DNA from: JBHELT01 sp046262935
GTDB lineage: Bacteria > Actinomycetota > CADDZG01 > JAHWKV01
Assembly (NCBI GenBank): GCA_046262935.1
Contig: JBHELT010000060.1
Coordinates: 1 to 64,000, forward strand
Reading direction: 5' to 3'
DNA: 64,000 bases
In this document: one piece after another, positions 34,959-46,294 of the stretch
How the letters are laid out: each line of letters begins with the position of its first letter
Numbering within the stretch: position 1 is the stretch's first letter
Made by a program: the position numbers and the translations under genes
The notes under the pieces: model-generated
Database searches by the model: none
What the model was told of the DNA's origin: nothing
The model's input: the letters and a program-made list of their open reading frames with translations, nothing else

Positions 34959-36025
34959 TCGATCTCGACGATCTGACCGCGATCGCGACGGTCGATCAGA
35001 CCGACTACATCTCGGTCGTCGAAAGCTGGCCTCAGCAGCTGGTGGAAGGCATGCAGATAGGCGCCTCCTTGCAGGGTCTACCGTCACCCGACGGCATCGA
35101 CTCGATAGCCGTTCTTGGTATGGGTGGATCAGGTGTTTCGGGCGACATCCTGGGCGACGCTATTGCAGACGTGACGCGCCTTAGGGTCCAAACGATCAAA
35201 GGGTACGTTCTGCCCGGCTGGGTTGGTGAGAACACGCTCGTGTTCGCGATCAGTTATTCGGGAGACACCGAAGAAACCCTCGCAGCGTTCGAGCAGGCGC
35301 AAGGTCGCGGCTGCCGGATCGTCAGCGTCACAACAGGGGGCCGACTGCTCGACGAATCATCAAGACTGGGCATCCCGGTTGCTTCGGTCCCCGGGGGCCT
35401 CATGCCGCGGGCTGCAACTGGCTACCTATCTTCACCATTGCTGATGATCACCGAGCGGCTTGGCCTTGCGCAGGGCCTTAGTGATGCGATCCACGAATCC
35501 ATCGAACTGCTGCAAAAGCGCGTTGGCGAATACGGAAGAACCATCGGTAAGTCGTCGAACCTTGCGAAGCGCTTAGCCGAGTCGATGCTGGGCATGGTGC
35601 CGATCATCTATGGGTCGCAGGGGATAGCCGAGACTGCGGCCTACCGATGGAAGTGTCAGTTCAACGAGTGCAGCAAGGTTCCGTCTTTCCATCACAGTTT
35701 CCCCGAGCTAGATCACAATGAGATCGTCGGTTGGGACCAACTGAAGCAGTTGACGAAATCGTTCTCGTTGATAGTGCTTCGCCATGAAGCAGAACACCCG
35801 CGGGTAACCAAACGCATCGAGATAACCAACGATTTGATCGGTTCGCGGCTCGGCGCAGTCCACCAGGTTCGTGCTCATGGATCGTCCAACTTGGCGCGCC
35901 TCTTCGACTTCATCTGTCTTGGCGATTTCGTTTCGGCCTACTTGGCAGTTCTTCAAGGTGTGGATCCGGCCCCCATCACCGTGCTTCAAGACTTGAAAAA
36001 GAGGATGGCCGCCGAGGCCTGGTGA
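34955..36025 (+). CDS. SIS-domain bifunctional phosphoglucose/phosphomannose isomerase
   Basis: 356 residues with two SIS folds. The first has SIAVLGMGGSGVSGDI near 49 and FAISYSGDTEETLAAF near 96; the second includes ERLGLAQGLSD, then PIIYGSQGIAETAAYRWKCQ near 209 and PSFHHSFPELDHNEIVGW with the catalytic Glu/His pair. This is the archaeal/actinobacterial bifunctional Pgi/Pmi family (Rv3256c-like). It would feed mannose-6-phosphate to manB. The GTG start overlaps the previous stop, and ahcY follows 6 bp after its own stop. Confidence 0.88.
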   Translation: MIDLDDLTAIATVDQTDYISVVESWPQQLVEGMQIGASLQGLPSPDGIDSIAVLGMGGSGVSGDILGDAIADVTRLRVQTIKGYVLPGWVGENTLVFAISYSGDTEETLAAFEQAQGRGCRIVSVTTGGRLLDESSRLGIPVASVPGGLMPRAATGYLSSPLLMITERLGLAQGLSDAIHESIELLQKRVGEYGRTIGKSSNLAKRLAESMLGMVPIIYGSQGIAETAAYRWKCQFNECSKVPSFHHSFPELDHNEIVGWDQLKQLTKSFSLIVLRHEAEHPRVTKRIEITNDLIGSRLGAVHQVRAHGSSNLARLFDFICLGDFVSAYLAVLQGVDPAPITVLQDLKKRMAAEAW

Positions 36026-36031
36026 TAGCTG

Positions 36032-37288
36032 ATGGTCAACCACGATGTTAAAGATCTAGCGCTCGCACCCGAGGGACTAAGAAAGATCGAGTGGGCCGAG
36101 ACCCACATGCCTGTTCTGAGGTTGATCCGCGAACGATTCGCTCAACATAAGCCGTTCAACGGGATCCGGATCGCCGCGTGTCTTCACGTTACTACCGAGA
36201 CTGCAAACCTAGTACGCACTCTCGTTGAAGGGGGGGCCGAAGTTGCGGTATGCGCGTCGAATCCGTTGTCCACACAAGACGAGATCGCAGCATCGCTAGT
36301 TGTTGACTTCGGTCAAGCCGTGTTCGCCGTAAGGGGCATCAACAACGACGGCTATTACAACCACATCTCGCAAGCCATCGGATACAAGCCGCACCTCACG
36401 GTCGATGATGGCGCCGACTTGGTATCGACGCTTCATCGCAGTCACACCGATCTTCTCGCCGACGTCATCGGGGGGACCGAGGAAACCACAACAGGTGTTG
36501 TGCGTTTGCGCGCGATGGCGGCAGACGGCGCCCTGCGTTATCCGATAGTTGCGGTCAACGATGCGAAAACCAAGCACCTGTTCGACAACCGCTATGGCAC
36601 TGGCCAATCATCCCTCGACGGCATCATCCGAGCCACGAACATTTTGTTCGCAGGACGAACCGTTGTTGTTGGCGGATACGGATACTGCGGCAAGGGAGTT
36701 GCATCGCGAGCCGAAGGCCTTGGAGCAAACGTCATCGTCGCCGAGGTCGATCCGCTAGCCGCGCTCGAAGCGGTGATGGACGGGTACCGCGTCATGCCGA
36801 TGCTCGATGCGGCAAGGGTCGGCGACATATTCATCACCGTCACTGGGGACCGCGACATTTTGACGGCTCATCACTTCGCAGTGATGAAAGACGGGGCGAT
36901 CCTTGCGAATTCGGGCCACTTCGATCTCGAGATCGATGTGATTGCCCTTCATTCCGTCGCGGAACAGGTCAGCGAAGTTCGAAAGGATGTCGAGCGCTTC
37001 ACGCTGGCGGATGGTCGCAGTCTCTACTTGATCGCACAAGGCAGGCTCGTCAACCTCGGTGCGGCCGAAGGGCACCCGGCCTCGGTGATGGATATGTCAT
37101 TCGCCAACCAAGCCCTGTCACTCGAATGGCTCGTCGCCAATCGCGAGCACGAGGGCGGCGTCTACCCGGTTCCTGCAGATATCGACCAAGAAGTGGCCCG
37201 GTTGAAACTGGCTTCGATGAAGATCGACATCGATACCCTTACACCGCAGCAGGCTGCCTACCTGGCGTCATGGGAAACGGGGACCTAG
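36032..37288 (+). CDS. ahcY: Adenosylhomocysteinase (SAH hydrolase)
   Basis: Splits S-adenosylhomocysteine into adenosine and homocysteine, keeping methyltransferases free of product inhibition. The 418-residue protein shows CLHVTTETANLVRTLVEGGA near 50, STQDEIAASLV near 79, the NAD-binding GYGYCGKGVASRAEGLGA near 212 and HPASVMDMSFANQALSLEW near 349. It lacks the about 40-residue insert found in many bacterial and eukaryotic homologues, like archaeal and Thermotoga-type enzymes. It is the last gene of the manB operon; comF begins 94 bp on. There is no room for a SAH riboswitch ahead of it. Confidence 0.95.
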   Translation: MVNHDVKDLALAPEGLRKIEWAETHMPVLRLIRERFAQHKPFNGIRIAACLHVTTETANLVRTLVEGGAEVAVCASNPLSTQDEIAASLVVDFGQAVFAVRGINNDGYYNHISQAIGYKPHLTVDDGADLVSTLHRSHTDLLADVIGGTEETTTGVVRLRAMAADGALRYPIVAVNDAKTKHLFDNRYGTGQSSLDGIIRATNILFAGRTVVVGGYGYCGKGVASRAEGLGANVIVAEVDPLAALEAVMDGYRVMPMLDAARVGDIFITVTGDRDILTAHHFAVMKDGAILANSGHFDLEIDVIALHSVAEQVSEVRKDVERFTLADGRSLYLIAQGRLVNLGAAEGHPASVMDMSFANQALSLEWLVANREHEGGVYPVPADIDQEVARLKLASMKIDIDTLTPQQAAYLASWETGT

Positions 37289-37382
37289 CGGCCGCGTTCG
37301 CGGCTTCGCCCTCTCACCTTGCGCATAACCCTTCTGCGTCGATCTCGTTTTGTCACTGGCGGCCGCTATGTTGTAGACCAAT

Positions 37383-38120
37383 ATGAAAAGCTTTGCGGAC
37401 ATCTTTTTTCCCTGCACGTGTGCCGGATGCGGCTGCATTTCGAAGGATGTTTTTTGCGAGTCATGCGACGTCGGGCTTCAGCGCCTCGGGGGTCCGCTTT
37501 GCCATCATTGCGGGGCCCCCGAACCTCGGCCAGGCCAAGGCTCCAGGTCCTGCTCTGATTGCGGGGGCCGGGCCCTTGCATTCGATTCTGCCCGCCAGGC
37601 AGTCTCGTTCACTCCAGAGGTGCGCCGCGCTATCCATCGTTTCAAGTACAGGGCCGAACGGCACTTGGCTGCATCACTGGCAGCCGTGATGAATGAGGCT
37701 TGTTCTTTCAGCGCCGACGCCATTGTCTGGGTTCCCGCTTCACCGCGGCGTCACAGAGAACGTGGCTTCGACCATGCGGGCCTTCTCGCGCATCGACTCG
37801 GTGAACTCAAAGGTATCCCTGTGCTCGATCTGCTGTTTCGAACGAAAGATGTGCCGCCGCAGGTGAAACTCGATCCGCTCAGCAGGCGAAGCAACCTCGA
37901 CTCCGCTTTCGCTTGCAGATTCATCGCCCCCGACAAAGTTCTCGTCGTTGACGATGTGTATACGACCGGGGCCAGTGCTTCAGAGGCAGCGCGTGCACTC
38001 AAAGTGAAGGGTGCCTCAAAGGTGTATACGGTTGCGATCGCGCGCACTCTTCCCGCCCACCGATCTCGGCCGTATAATCGCAACGGCCTTCCGTCCGGGT
38101 CTGTGGTTGCGGGATCTTAG
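37383..38120 (+). CDS. ComF-family phosphoribosyltransferase-like protein
   Basis: 245 residues. A zinc-finger N-terminus contains four Cys pairs (CTCAGCGC, FCESCD, CHHCG, CSDCGG). The phosphoribosyltransferase fold follows, with PASPRRHRERGFDHAGLLA near 119 and the PRPP loop VLVVDDVYTTGASASE near 185. Family members are linked to DNA uptake (ComFC) in competent bacteria, but most orthologues have no shown substrate. The gene lies directly upstream of hpf, an arrangement common in Actinobacteria, and its 3' end overlaps the probable promoter of the structured RNA between them. Confidence 0.88.
   Translation: MKSFADIFFPCTCAGCGCISKDVFCESCDVGLQRLGGPLCHHCGAPEPRPGQGSRSCSDCGGRALAFDSARQAVSFTPEVRRAIHRFKYRAERHLAASLAAVMNEACSFSADAIVWVPASPRRHRERGFDHAGLLAHRLGELKGIPVLDLLFRTKDVPPQVKLDPLSRRSNLDSAFACRFIAPDKVLVVDDVYTTGASASEAARALKVKGASKVYTVAIARTLPAHRSRPYNRNGLPSGSVVAGS
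38073..38078 (+). promoter_or_regulatory. -10 box (TATAAT) for the RNA upstream of hpf
   Basis: A perfect TATAAT lies inside the last codons of comF. A transcript would start near 38085. No good -35 hexamer is seen at the matching distance (TTCCCG at 38050 is the nearest). Confidence 0.5.
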
Positions 38121-38350
38121 GGTTCCAAGTCCATGCCAGTCGCAGGCGAAAGGATCCACGTAAGGCAACCATTGGTTGCTGAGCATGGTGCGACTTAGGA
38201 GTTAGTCCTGCCTCGGCCCCGGGAAAGTCCCGGGATCCGGGAGAAGGTTCGAAGCGTTTTGCGTAGGTTCGTCGAAGGCTAGCCGGACGAATCTAAACAC
38301 GGGGCGCGAGGCCTCAGCAGGCGAATGTGGGGTCAAAGACCAGGTCAGCC
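38085..38350 (+). ncRNA. Structured RNA upstream of hpf, raiA-motif type
   Basis: The 250 bp between comF and hpf hold no gene but dense RNA structure. AGTCGCA (38138) pairs with TGCGACT (38189), while CCATGC (38131) pairs with GCATGG (38183), so the two cross as a pseudoknot. Inside lie GGCAACC-ATT-GGTTGCT (38164). Then come AGGA-GTTAG-TCCT (38197) and CCCGGG-AAAGT-CCCGGG (38218), followed by a G-rich 3' part with paired GGCC segments. The published raiA motif is an RNA of about 200 nt found between comF and raiA/hpf in Actinobacteria and Firmicutes. Position, size and pseudoknotted form agree; ends are approximate. Confidence 0.75.
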
Positions 38351-38368
38351 GGCGGAGGGCCACTAGAC

Positions 38369-38749
38369 ATGCAGATCAAGGTTCACGGCAAGAACAACAG
38401 TGTCCCCAAAGACATCGAGACCTTTGCGGTAGACAAATTCGAGCACCTGTCCCGATATCTGTCCACCATCTCGGACATCGACGTTGAGCTCTATGAAGAG
38501 GGAAGCTCGCGTAAGGGCGGCTATACGCACGTGGCACACGTGACTGTGGCCACCTCGGGGCCCGTTTTCAGGTCAAAAGTCGCCTCCAGCGACCATCGAA
38601 AGTGCATCGATATGGCCGCCGAGCGCCTGGAACGCAGGCTGAAAGAGTTCAAACGGCGCAGATCCGGGAAACCTGCCCACTCAAGGCCAAAGGTACAATC
38701 TGCCGATAATGCCGCAGAGGCCAGTTACGAAGTGGACATTGAAGACTAG
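38369..38749 (+). CDS. hpf: Ribosome hibernation promoting factor / ribosome-associated inhibitor
   Basis: 126 residues starting MQIKVHGKNNSVPKDIETFA, with the S30AE domain marks DIDVELYEEG and the basic helix ERLERRLKEFKRRRSGKPAH near 88. It binds the 30S subunit decoding region and shuts translation in stationary phase. It is shorter than long-form HPF (about 190 residues or more) and has only an acidic 25-residue tail in place of the dimerisation domain. An earlier in-frame ATG at 38327 lies inside the structured RNA and is not preferred. Confidence 0.92.
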   Translation: MQIKVHGKNNSVPKDIETFAVDKFEHLSRYLSTISDIDVELYEEGSSRKGGYTHVAHVTVATSGPVFRSKVASSDHRKCIDMAAERLERRLKEFKRRRSGKPAHSRPKVQSADNAAEASYEVDIED

Positions 38750-38796
38750 TCTCGCGTAGCTCAAACTGATCGGGTCAACTAGATGGGGGCCTTCAA

Positions 38797-39462
38797 GTGG
38801 CAGAGTCAATCCGGGTGATGATCGTAGATGACCATGCATTGTTCAGGCGCGGGCTCAACATGGTGCTCGAAGCTGAAGAAGGCATCGAAGTTGTGGCCGA
38901 GGCTGGCGATGGTACCGAGGCGATAGCTAAAGCCGAAGAGGCGATGCCCGATGTGGTGTTGATGGATGTGAAGATGCCGAAGCGCTCAGGCATCGAGGCA
39001 ACCGCAGGTATGAAAGACCTGCTGCCCAACGCCAAGATCTTGATGCTCACTATCTCCGATGAGGAATCTGATCTGTACGAAGCGATCAAGGCGGGGGCCT
39101 CCGGGTACCTTTTGAAAGAGATCTCCATCGAAGAAGTCGCCAATGCGGTGAGAGCGGTTCATGCCGGGCAATCGCTGATCTCGCCTTCCATGGCATCGAA
39201 GTTGTTGAGCGAGTTCGCGACCATGGTCAAAAGAACCGACGACCGACAGAGCCTGCCCGCGCCGCGGCTAACCAATCGCGAACTCGAAGTACTCAAGTTG
39301 GTCGCCAAGGGTTCCAACAACCGCGACATCTCAAAGGAACTGTTCATCTCCGAGAACACTGTCAAGAACCACGTACGCAACATCCTCGAGAAACTGCATC
39401 TGCACTCGCGGATGGAAGCTGTGGTTTACGCGGTCCGGGAGAAGATGCTCGACATCAAGTAG
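38797..39462 (+). CDS. NarL/DevR-type response regulator
   Basis: 221 residues. The receiver domain shows the acidic pair IVDDHALF near 9, the phosphate-accepting Asp in VVLMDVKMPKRSG near 54 and the switch Lys in SGYLLKE near 106. The C-terminal LuxR/GerE helix-turn-helix is PRLTNRELEVLKLVAKGSNN near 150, then ELFISENTVKNHVRNILEK. It should bind DNA as a phosphorylated dimer. No histidine kinase is next to it, so its partner is unknown. The start is GTG, 47 bp after hpf. A stress or dormancy role would suit the hpf neighbour but is only an inference. Confidence 0.9.
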   Translation: MAESIRVMIVDDHALFRRGLNMVLEAEEGIEVVAEAGDGTEAIAKAEEAMPDVVLMDVKMPKRSGIEATAGMKDLLPNAKILMLTISDEESDLYEAIKAGASGYLLKEISIEEVANAVRAVHAGQSLISPSMASKLLSEFATMVKRTDDRQSLPAPRLTNRELEVLKLVAKGSNNRDISKELFISENTVKNHVRNILEKLHLHSRMEAVVYAVREKMLDIK

Positions 39463-39468
39463 TACCGT

Positions 39469-40147
39469 ATGAAGAGACCTTGGTTCATCGGCCTTGCAAT
39501 AACTCTTATCCTGCTTGGCTTTGGCGCGTACGGGATCATTGTTTTCCGTGGCGAGAGCTCTCCCTTCGAGATGCACTCCATGGGCTCGGACCAAGGAAGA
39601 AGGGGCGAGCGGCCCAACATCGGATCACCCGACAGTCATCGAAGCCGACTATCGAGACGGGCAGGCATTCACTTACCAGCTCGGGTTCTCCAACACCAGT
39701 TCCAGGCCGGTTCGGATCGTCAAGATCGGTGAAGAGTCGCCACGCTACTCCTTGTTAAGGCCCTACGCGTACATGTTGGCCGACTCGCGGTTCGGGGGCA
39801 TCCGCTACGGTGGTTCGGTAGGTGCGAAAGACCTCGAGTCCGAAGGCGCTCTGCGGCCCTTCGCCCCATTCACGATTCGACCGGGGGAGAATGTCGAGGT
39901 CGTGGTCAACGCGCGCTTTGGATCTTGTGAATTCAATGCCCGCGGTGCTAGCTCGACCCAAGTAGCGGTGCCGATCTTCTTCAAGGTCCTTGGGTTTACT
40001 CGCAGGCAGGACTTGGATTTCACGGAGCCGGTAAAGGTTGTCTCGCCCGAGGCTTGTCCGCGACCGGGGCCTGCACGACCAACACAAACGCCTTCTCCTC
40101 ACAGGCAGAAACTGCCGGCTAAGATAGGACCTACCCCCACCGCCTGA
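39469..40147 (+). pseudogene. Membrane-anchored exported protein, apparent +1 frameshift
   Basis: The N-terminal frame from the ATG at 39469 gives a clean anchor (MKRPWFIGLAITLILLGFGA) and continues to about MHSMGSDQ. The remainder of a folded, beta-rich domain (QAFTYQLGFSNTSSRPVRI through to PVKVVSPEACP and a Pro-rich tail) is in the +1 frame, open from 39515 to 40147. The shift lies between about 39575 and 39650, in an A/G-rich tract. A single inserted base would explain it, so it may be a pseudogene or a sequence error; there is no slippery site of the prfB type. The domain is unrecognised. It lies between the response regulator and secA. Confidence 0.6.
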
Positions 40148-40198
40148 CCTCGGGCTGAGCCACCCTTATCGGCAGCCAGCGTCATAATGGGCGCTCGT

Positions 40199-42910
<2,712 letters not shown>

Positions 42911-44024
42911 ATGTTCGACGACCTCGGCTCGCTGATCGCCGATATCACTCGCCAGCTCACCGACGTTAAGGAGTTCCTTTGACGTCGATTCCAAACGCCT
43001 AAGAGCCAAAGAACTCTCTGAACTCGTAGCCGACCCAGCCTTTTGGGACAACCAGACCCACGCGAAGCGCACGATGTCCGAGTTGTCGCGCGTCGAAGAC
43101 GACGTGAAGGCCTACGAAGCTTTGGCTGTCAAGCTGTCCGACGCCGAGGTTCTTTGGCAGCTCGCAACCGAAGAGCAAGATCGAGACTCGTACGACGAGG
43201 CAGTGATGGTCCTTGGCGAATTAGAAAAGAAGGTTGCGGCTCTAGAGATCCTCACACTGCTGTCGGGTGAGTACGACGATCACGATGCCATCGCCAGTTT
43301 GCATGCAGGTGAAGGCGGAACCGAATCGTGCGATTGGGCAGCGATGTTGTTGCGCATGTTCACCAGATGGGCCGAGCGCAAGGGCTTTGAGATCGAGGTC
43401 CTCGATCTGCTGCCTGGCGAAGAAGCAGGAGTCAAGCAGGCGACTTTCACTTTGAAGGGGCGGTTCGCCTACGGATTGCTTTCAACCGAGAAGGGCGTGC
43501 ACCGTTTGGTTCGGATCTCTCCTTTCGATTCGTCGAGCAGGCGACACACATCGTTCGCAAGCCTCGATGTCATCCCTGCCATCGAACAGGACGAAGCGCC
43601 CGAGATCGATCAGTCGGACCTAAGGATCGATATCTACCGGTCGGGGGGGCCGGGAGGCCAGTCGGTTAACACCACCGATTCGGCTGTGCGCATCACTCAT
43701 CTGCCCACAGGCATAGTTGTCGCCGTGCAGAATGAAAGGTCGCAGCTTCAGAACAAGGCAGTCGCGATGACCATCCTTGCGGCCCGTCTAGCAGAGCGAA
43801 CGCGGCTGGACCGTCAGAAAGAATTAGATGAGATCCGCGGCGACCAGATGGAGATCGGATTCGGCTCGCAGATCAGGTCTTATGTTCTGCATCCTTACCA
43901 GATGGTCAAAGACCGCAGGACCGACCATGAAACCGGCAACGTCGATGCTGTACTAGATGGTGACATCGATGACTTCATCGCTGCCGAGTTGCGCAGGAGG
44001 AAGTCGTCGGCTAACGCCGGCTGA
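42911..44024 (+). CDS. prfB: Peptide chain release factor 2, made by programmed +1 frameshift
   Basis: Frees the peptide at UGA and UAA stops. The first 23 codons end at CTT, followed by an in-frame TGA at 42980-42982; reading continues in the +1 frame from 42981 to 44024, so the product is about 370 residues, the normal length. After the shift come DVDSKRLRAKELSELV, the SPF tripeptide (RISPFDSSSRR) that recognises the stop codon near 200, and the GGQ loop (SGGPGGQSVN) near 247 that triggers hydrolysis. Joined coordinates are 42911-42979 and 42981-44024. An uncorrected call would start at the internal ATG at 43074 and lose the N-terminus. Confidence 0.96.
42968..42982 (+). promoter_or_regulatory. 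prfB autoregulatory frameshift signal
   Basis: AAGGAG acts as an internal Shine-Dalgarno three bases before CTT TGA C, the same layout as in E. coli prfB (AGGGGG-TAT-CTT-TGA-C). When release factor 2 is scarce the ribosome pauses at TGA and slips from CTT to TTT, restoring synthesis; when it is plentiful, translation ends after 23 residues. Confidence 0.95.
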
Positions 44025-44030
44025 CCGCTG

Positions 44031-44972
44031 TCACCCGATAAGACTTAGTGCTGCTTTGGCGATGTCGCTCGATGTGATCTTTGCCTTCTCGAACAACTGA
44101 GCCGGTTGGCCCGAAGTTGAGTATTCATCGCCGACATTCACATAGGCCATCTTTACGGGTGCCTCTTCTGTCACCACTTGTGCAACCGCAGATCCGAGGC
44201 CCCCATGCGAGAAATGTTCTTCGGCAACTACGATGCGCCCCGTTTGCGTTGCGGCAGAGATGATCGCCTCGCGATCGATGGGCTTGATCGTGTGCATGTC
44301 GATCACGCGCGCCTGGGTTCCTTGCGCAGAAAGATCGTCTGCCGCCTCAAGGGCTTCGGCCACCATAAGGCCGCAGGCGATTATGGTGACGTCATCGCCC
44401 TCACGGACCGTAACCGACCTGCCGAGGACGAGATCGGGGATAGTTGCGTAGATCTCTGGGGATTCGGGTCTGGCCGTTCTCATGTAGACGGGACCAACGT
44501 GCTCGATCATGGCTTTCGTCAGGGCTTTTGCCGAATTCGCGTCCGAAGGGATGACGACCGTGAACCCACCAAGGGCCGACGCGAGCGCTATATCTTCGAT
44601 AGCCATCTGCGATGGTCCGTCTTCGCCGGCAGAGATCCCACCATGCGACCCAACCAACTTCGCGTTCAGACCTGGAAAAGCGATGCTCATCCGGATCTGG
44701 TCGTAAGCGTTGCATAGCAAGAAGCATGCGAAGCTCGCGATCACGGGGATCTTGCCGCTGGCCGCCAGCCCCGCTCCCATCCCAACCAGGTTCGATTCTG
44801 CGATCCCAACGTTCCAGGCACGGTCGGGGAACAACTCTTGAAACTTCTTCGTGCGGGTTGATTCCAGGACATCACCGTCGACAACAACCACATGGGTGTT
44901 GGTCGCTCCGATCTCAGCGAGGGCTTCGCCGAACGCGTCGCGCGTTGCCGCGGACATCTTACGTTCGCCCAT
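44031..44972 (-). CDS. Transketolase, C-terminal subunit
   Basis: 313 residues with the pyrimidine-binding and C-terminal transketolase domains: VVVDGDVLESTRTK near 30, NVGIAESNLVGMGAGLA near 54 (the active Glu), FACFLLCNAYDQIRM near 80 and GGLGSAVAQVV near 258. Together with the separate N-terminal protein it forms an alpha2-beta2-like transketolase, a split seen in many Actinobacteria and archaea. Its ATG overlaps the last base of the N-terminal gene's stop, so both are made in step. It is convergent with prfB. Confidence 0.92.
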   Translation of the reverse strand: MGERKMSAATRDAFGEALAEIGATNTHVVVVDGDVLESTRTKKFQELFPDRAWNVGIAESNLVGMGAGLAASGKIPVIASFACFLLCNAYDQIRMSIAFPGLNAKLVGSHGGISAGEDGPSQMAIEDIALASALGGFTVVIPSDANSAKALTKAMIEHVGPVYMRTARPESPEIYATIPDLVLGRSVTVREGDDVTIIACGLMVAEALEAADDLSAQGTQARVIDMHTIKPIDREAIISAATQTGRIVVAEEHFSHGGLGSAVAQVVTEEAPVKMAYVNVGDEYSTSGQPAQLFEKAKITSSDIAKAALSLIG

Positions 44973-45808
44973 CAGTAACCACCGAGCCCTTTGTCGATAT
45001 CGGCAAGAGCTTCATCGAGTTTGTCTGCCGGGATCGGCTTTCCGTGGAAGTTGCCCTGCTCTTCGATGAAACGCACGCCTTTGCCCTTAACCGTCTTAGC
45101 AAGGATCGCTTGAGGTTGCCCGACGGAGCCTCTTGCCCAGTCGAACGCCTTGATGACCTCACCCATCGAGTGTCCGTCGATCTCGGTCACGTCCCACTTG
45201 AAAGCCCGCAGTTTCTCGGCCAAAGGGTCGAGATTTTCGATCTGGTTCACCGCACCGGTCTGCTGGTAACCGTTGCGGTCGATGATCAAGGTGATGTTGT
45301 CGATCTCGTGATCGCCTGCGAACATGGCCGCCTCCCAAACCTGACCTTCCTGGGTTTCACCATCACCCTGCAACACGTAGATGCGTGAATCGCGTCCATC
45401 GAGCCGCGCAGCGAGTGCATGGCCAAGTCCAACCGAAAGACCCTGGCCGAGCGATCCGGTTGAGGCTTCGACTCCGGGCAATCTCTTCATGTTTGGGTGG
45501 CCTTCAAGTGGCGAACCGAACTTGCGGAGCGACATCAGGTCTTCTATCGGGAAGTAGCCTGCTTCAGCGAGAAGGGCGTAAAGCAGGGGAGAGGCGTGCC
45601 CCTTCGAGAGGATGAACTTGTCGCGATCTTCCCATTGGGGGCGCTTCGGGTCGTAGCGCAGGACATCGCCGAAATAAAGGACGGTCCCCAGTTCCACGGC
45701 CGAAAGGGAGCTAGAAGGGTGACCCGACTTCGCTTCGGTTGTGGACGTGACAATGTGCTTTCGGATCGTTTTTGCGATCCGCTCTAGTTCTTCGATCGGG
45801 CGCGGCAT
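44972..45808 (-). CDS. Transketolase, N-terminal subunit
   Basis: 278 residues with the thiamine-diphosphate-binding domain. Marks include SGHPSSSLSAVELGTVLYFG near 28, FILSKGHASPLLYALLAEAG near 65, GSLGQGLSVGLGHALAARLD near 117 and the GDG-x-N type cofactor motif VLQGDGETQEGQVWEAAMFA near 147. It forms the carbon-transfer site with the downstream subunit for the pentose phosphate pathway. Start ATG at 45808; the 480 bp upstream contain no obvious gene. The pair interrupts an otherwise plus-strand run from secA and prfB to ftsE. Confidence 0.92.
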   Translation of the reverse strand: MPRPIEELERIAKTIRKHIVTSTTEAKSGHPSSSLSAVELGTVLYFGDVLRYDPKRPQWEDRDKFILSKGHASPLLYALLAEAGYFPIEDLMSLRKFGSPLEGHPNMKRLPGVEASTGSLGQGLSVGLGHALAARLDGRDSRIYVLQGDGETQEGQVWEAAMFAGDHEIDNITLIIDRNGYQQTGAVNQIENLDPLAEKLRAFKWDVTEIDGHSMGEVIKAFDWARGSVGQPQAILAKTVKGKGVRFIEEQGNFHGKPIPADKLDEALADIDKGLGGY

Positions 45809-46220
45809 GACTTATTCCTATCATGTCCTGGGGCCTTCGTTCTCGTCAGACTGTCTTCACAGAAAGCGTGGGCAGAAAGTCTCGAAACACTCATGGGGCA
45901 GCAGGCGCGCGGGGAACTCACGCTTGATGGACTCAGACAGTTGCAAGCTCTTTCGATCGGCAACGAGCTTCGGACATTGATGGGTTATGGGCGCAACCGC
46001 TGCATCCATCCGCAGGTTCGTCCTTAGAGAGTGAGCGCGGTGGTTCGGTCGCGTTTTCGCTGCCTGGCGCCGATCTGGATCGCGACGCTTACGGACCGTC
46101 TGGTCAAATGTGGTCTTTATGACACTGATCACCCTCCATCTTCCATGGTGAGAAATGGGACGAATCGAACCGTTCGGTAGATCCGGGTGTTGCGCCGGTG
46201 ATGCGTGCTAACATCTGACA
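45809..46220. other. Intergenic region without a supported gene
   Basis: About 410 bp between the transketolase start and the leader of ftsE. A minus-strand open frame at 45857-46132 looks faintly protein-like towards its end (EFPARLLPHECFETFCPRFL) but has no recognised family and no ribosome site. It could be debris of a lost gene. The region should also hold the promoters of the transketolase genes and of ftsE, which I could not define. Confidence 0.4.
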
Positions 46221-46223
46221 AGT

Positions 46224-46243
46224 GAGCCGTGAGGCTCTTTTTT
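46224..46243 (+). terminator. Short hairpin with T6 tract ahead of ftsE
   Basis: GAGCC-GTGA-GGCTC followed by six T forms a 5-bp intrinsic-terminator-like hairpin, 52 bp upstream of the ftsE start and on the same strand. As no gene ends nearby on the plus strand, it may attenuate the ftsEX operon or end a short leader RNA. Confidence 0.45.
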
Positions 46244-46294
46244 CATATGGCCCAATTCCGAGGCCTTGGTACCCGAAGGGGTTTATATAGAGAC

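Noticed and set aside
38110..38350. Cyclic-di-GMP riboswitch upstream of hpf
   Set aside because: GCGAAAGGATCC and AAGGCAACCATTGG look similar to pieces of the GEMM motif, but the order and the receptor hairpin do not fit; the raiA motif explains position and pseudoknot better.
45857..46132. 91-codon minus-strand frame ending in FCPRFL
   Set aside because: Slightly protein-like end, but no family, no ribosome site and a poor N-terminal half; noted only as possible debris.
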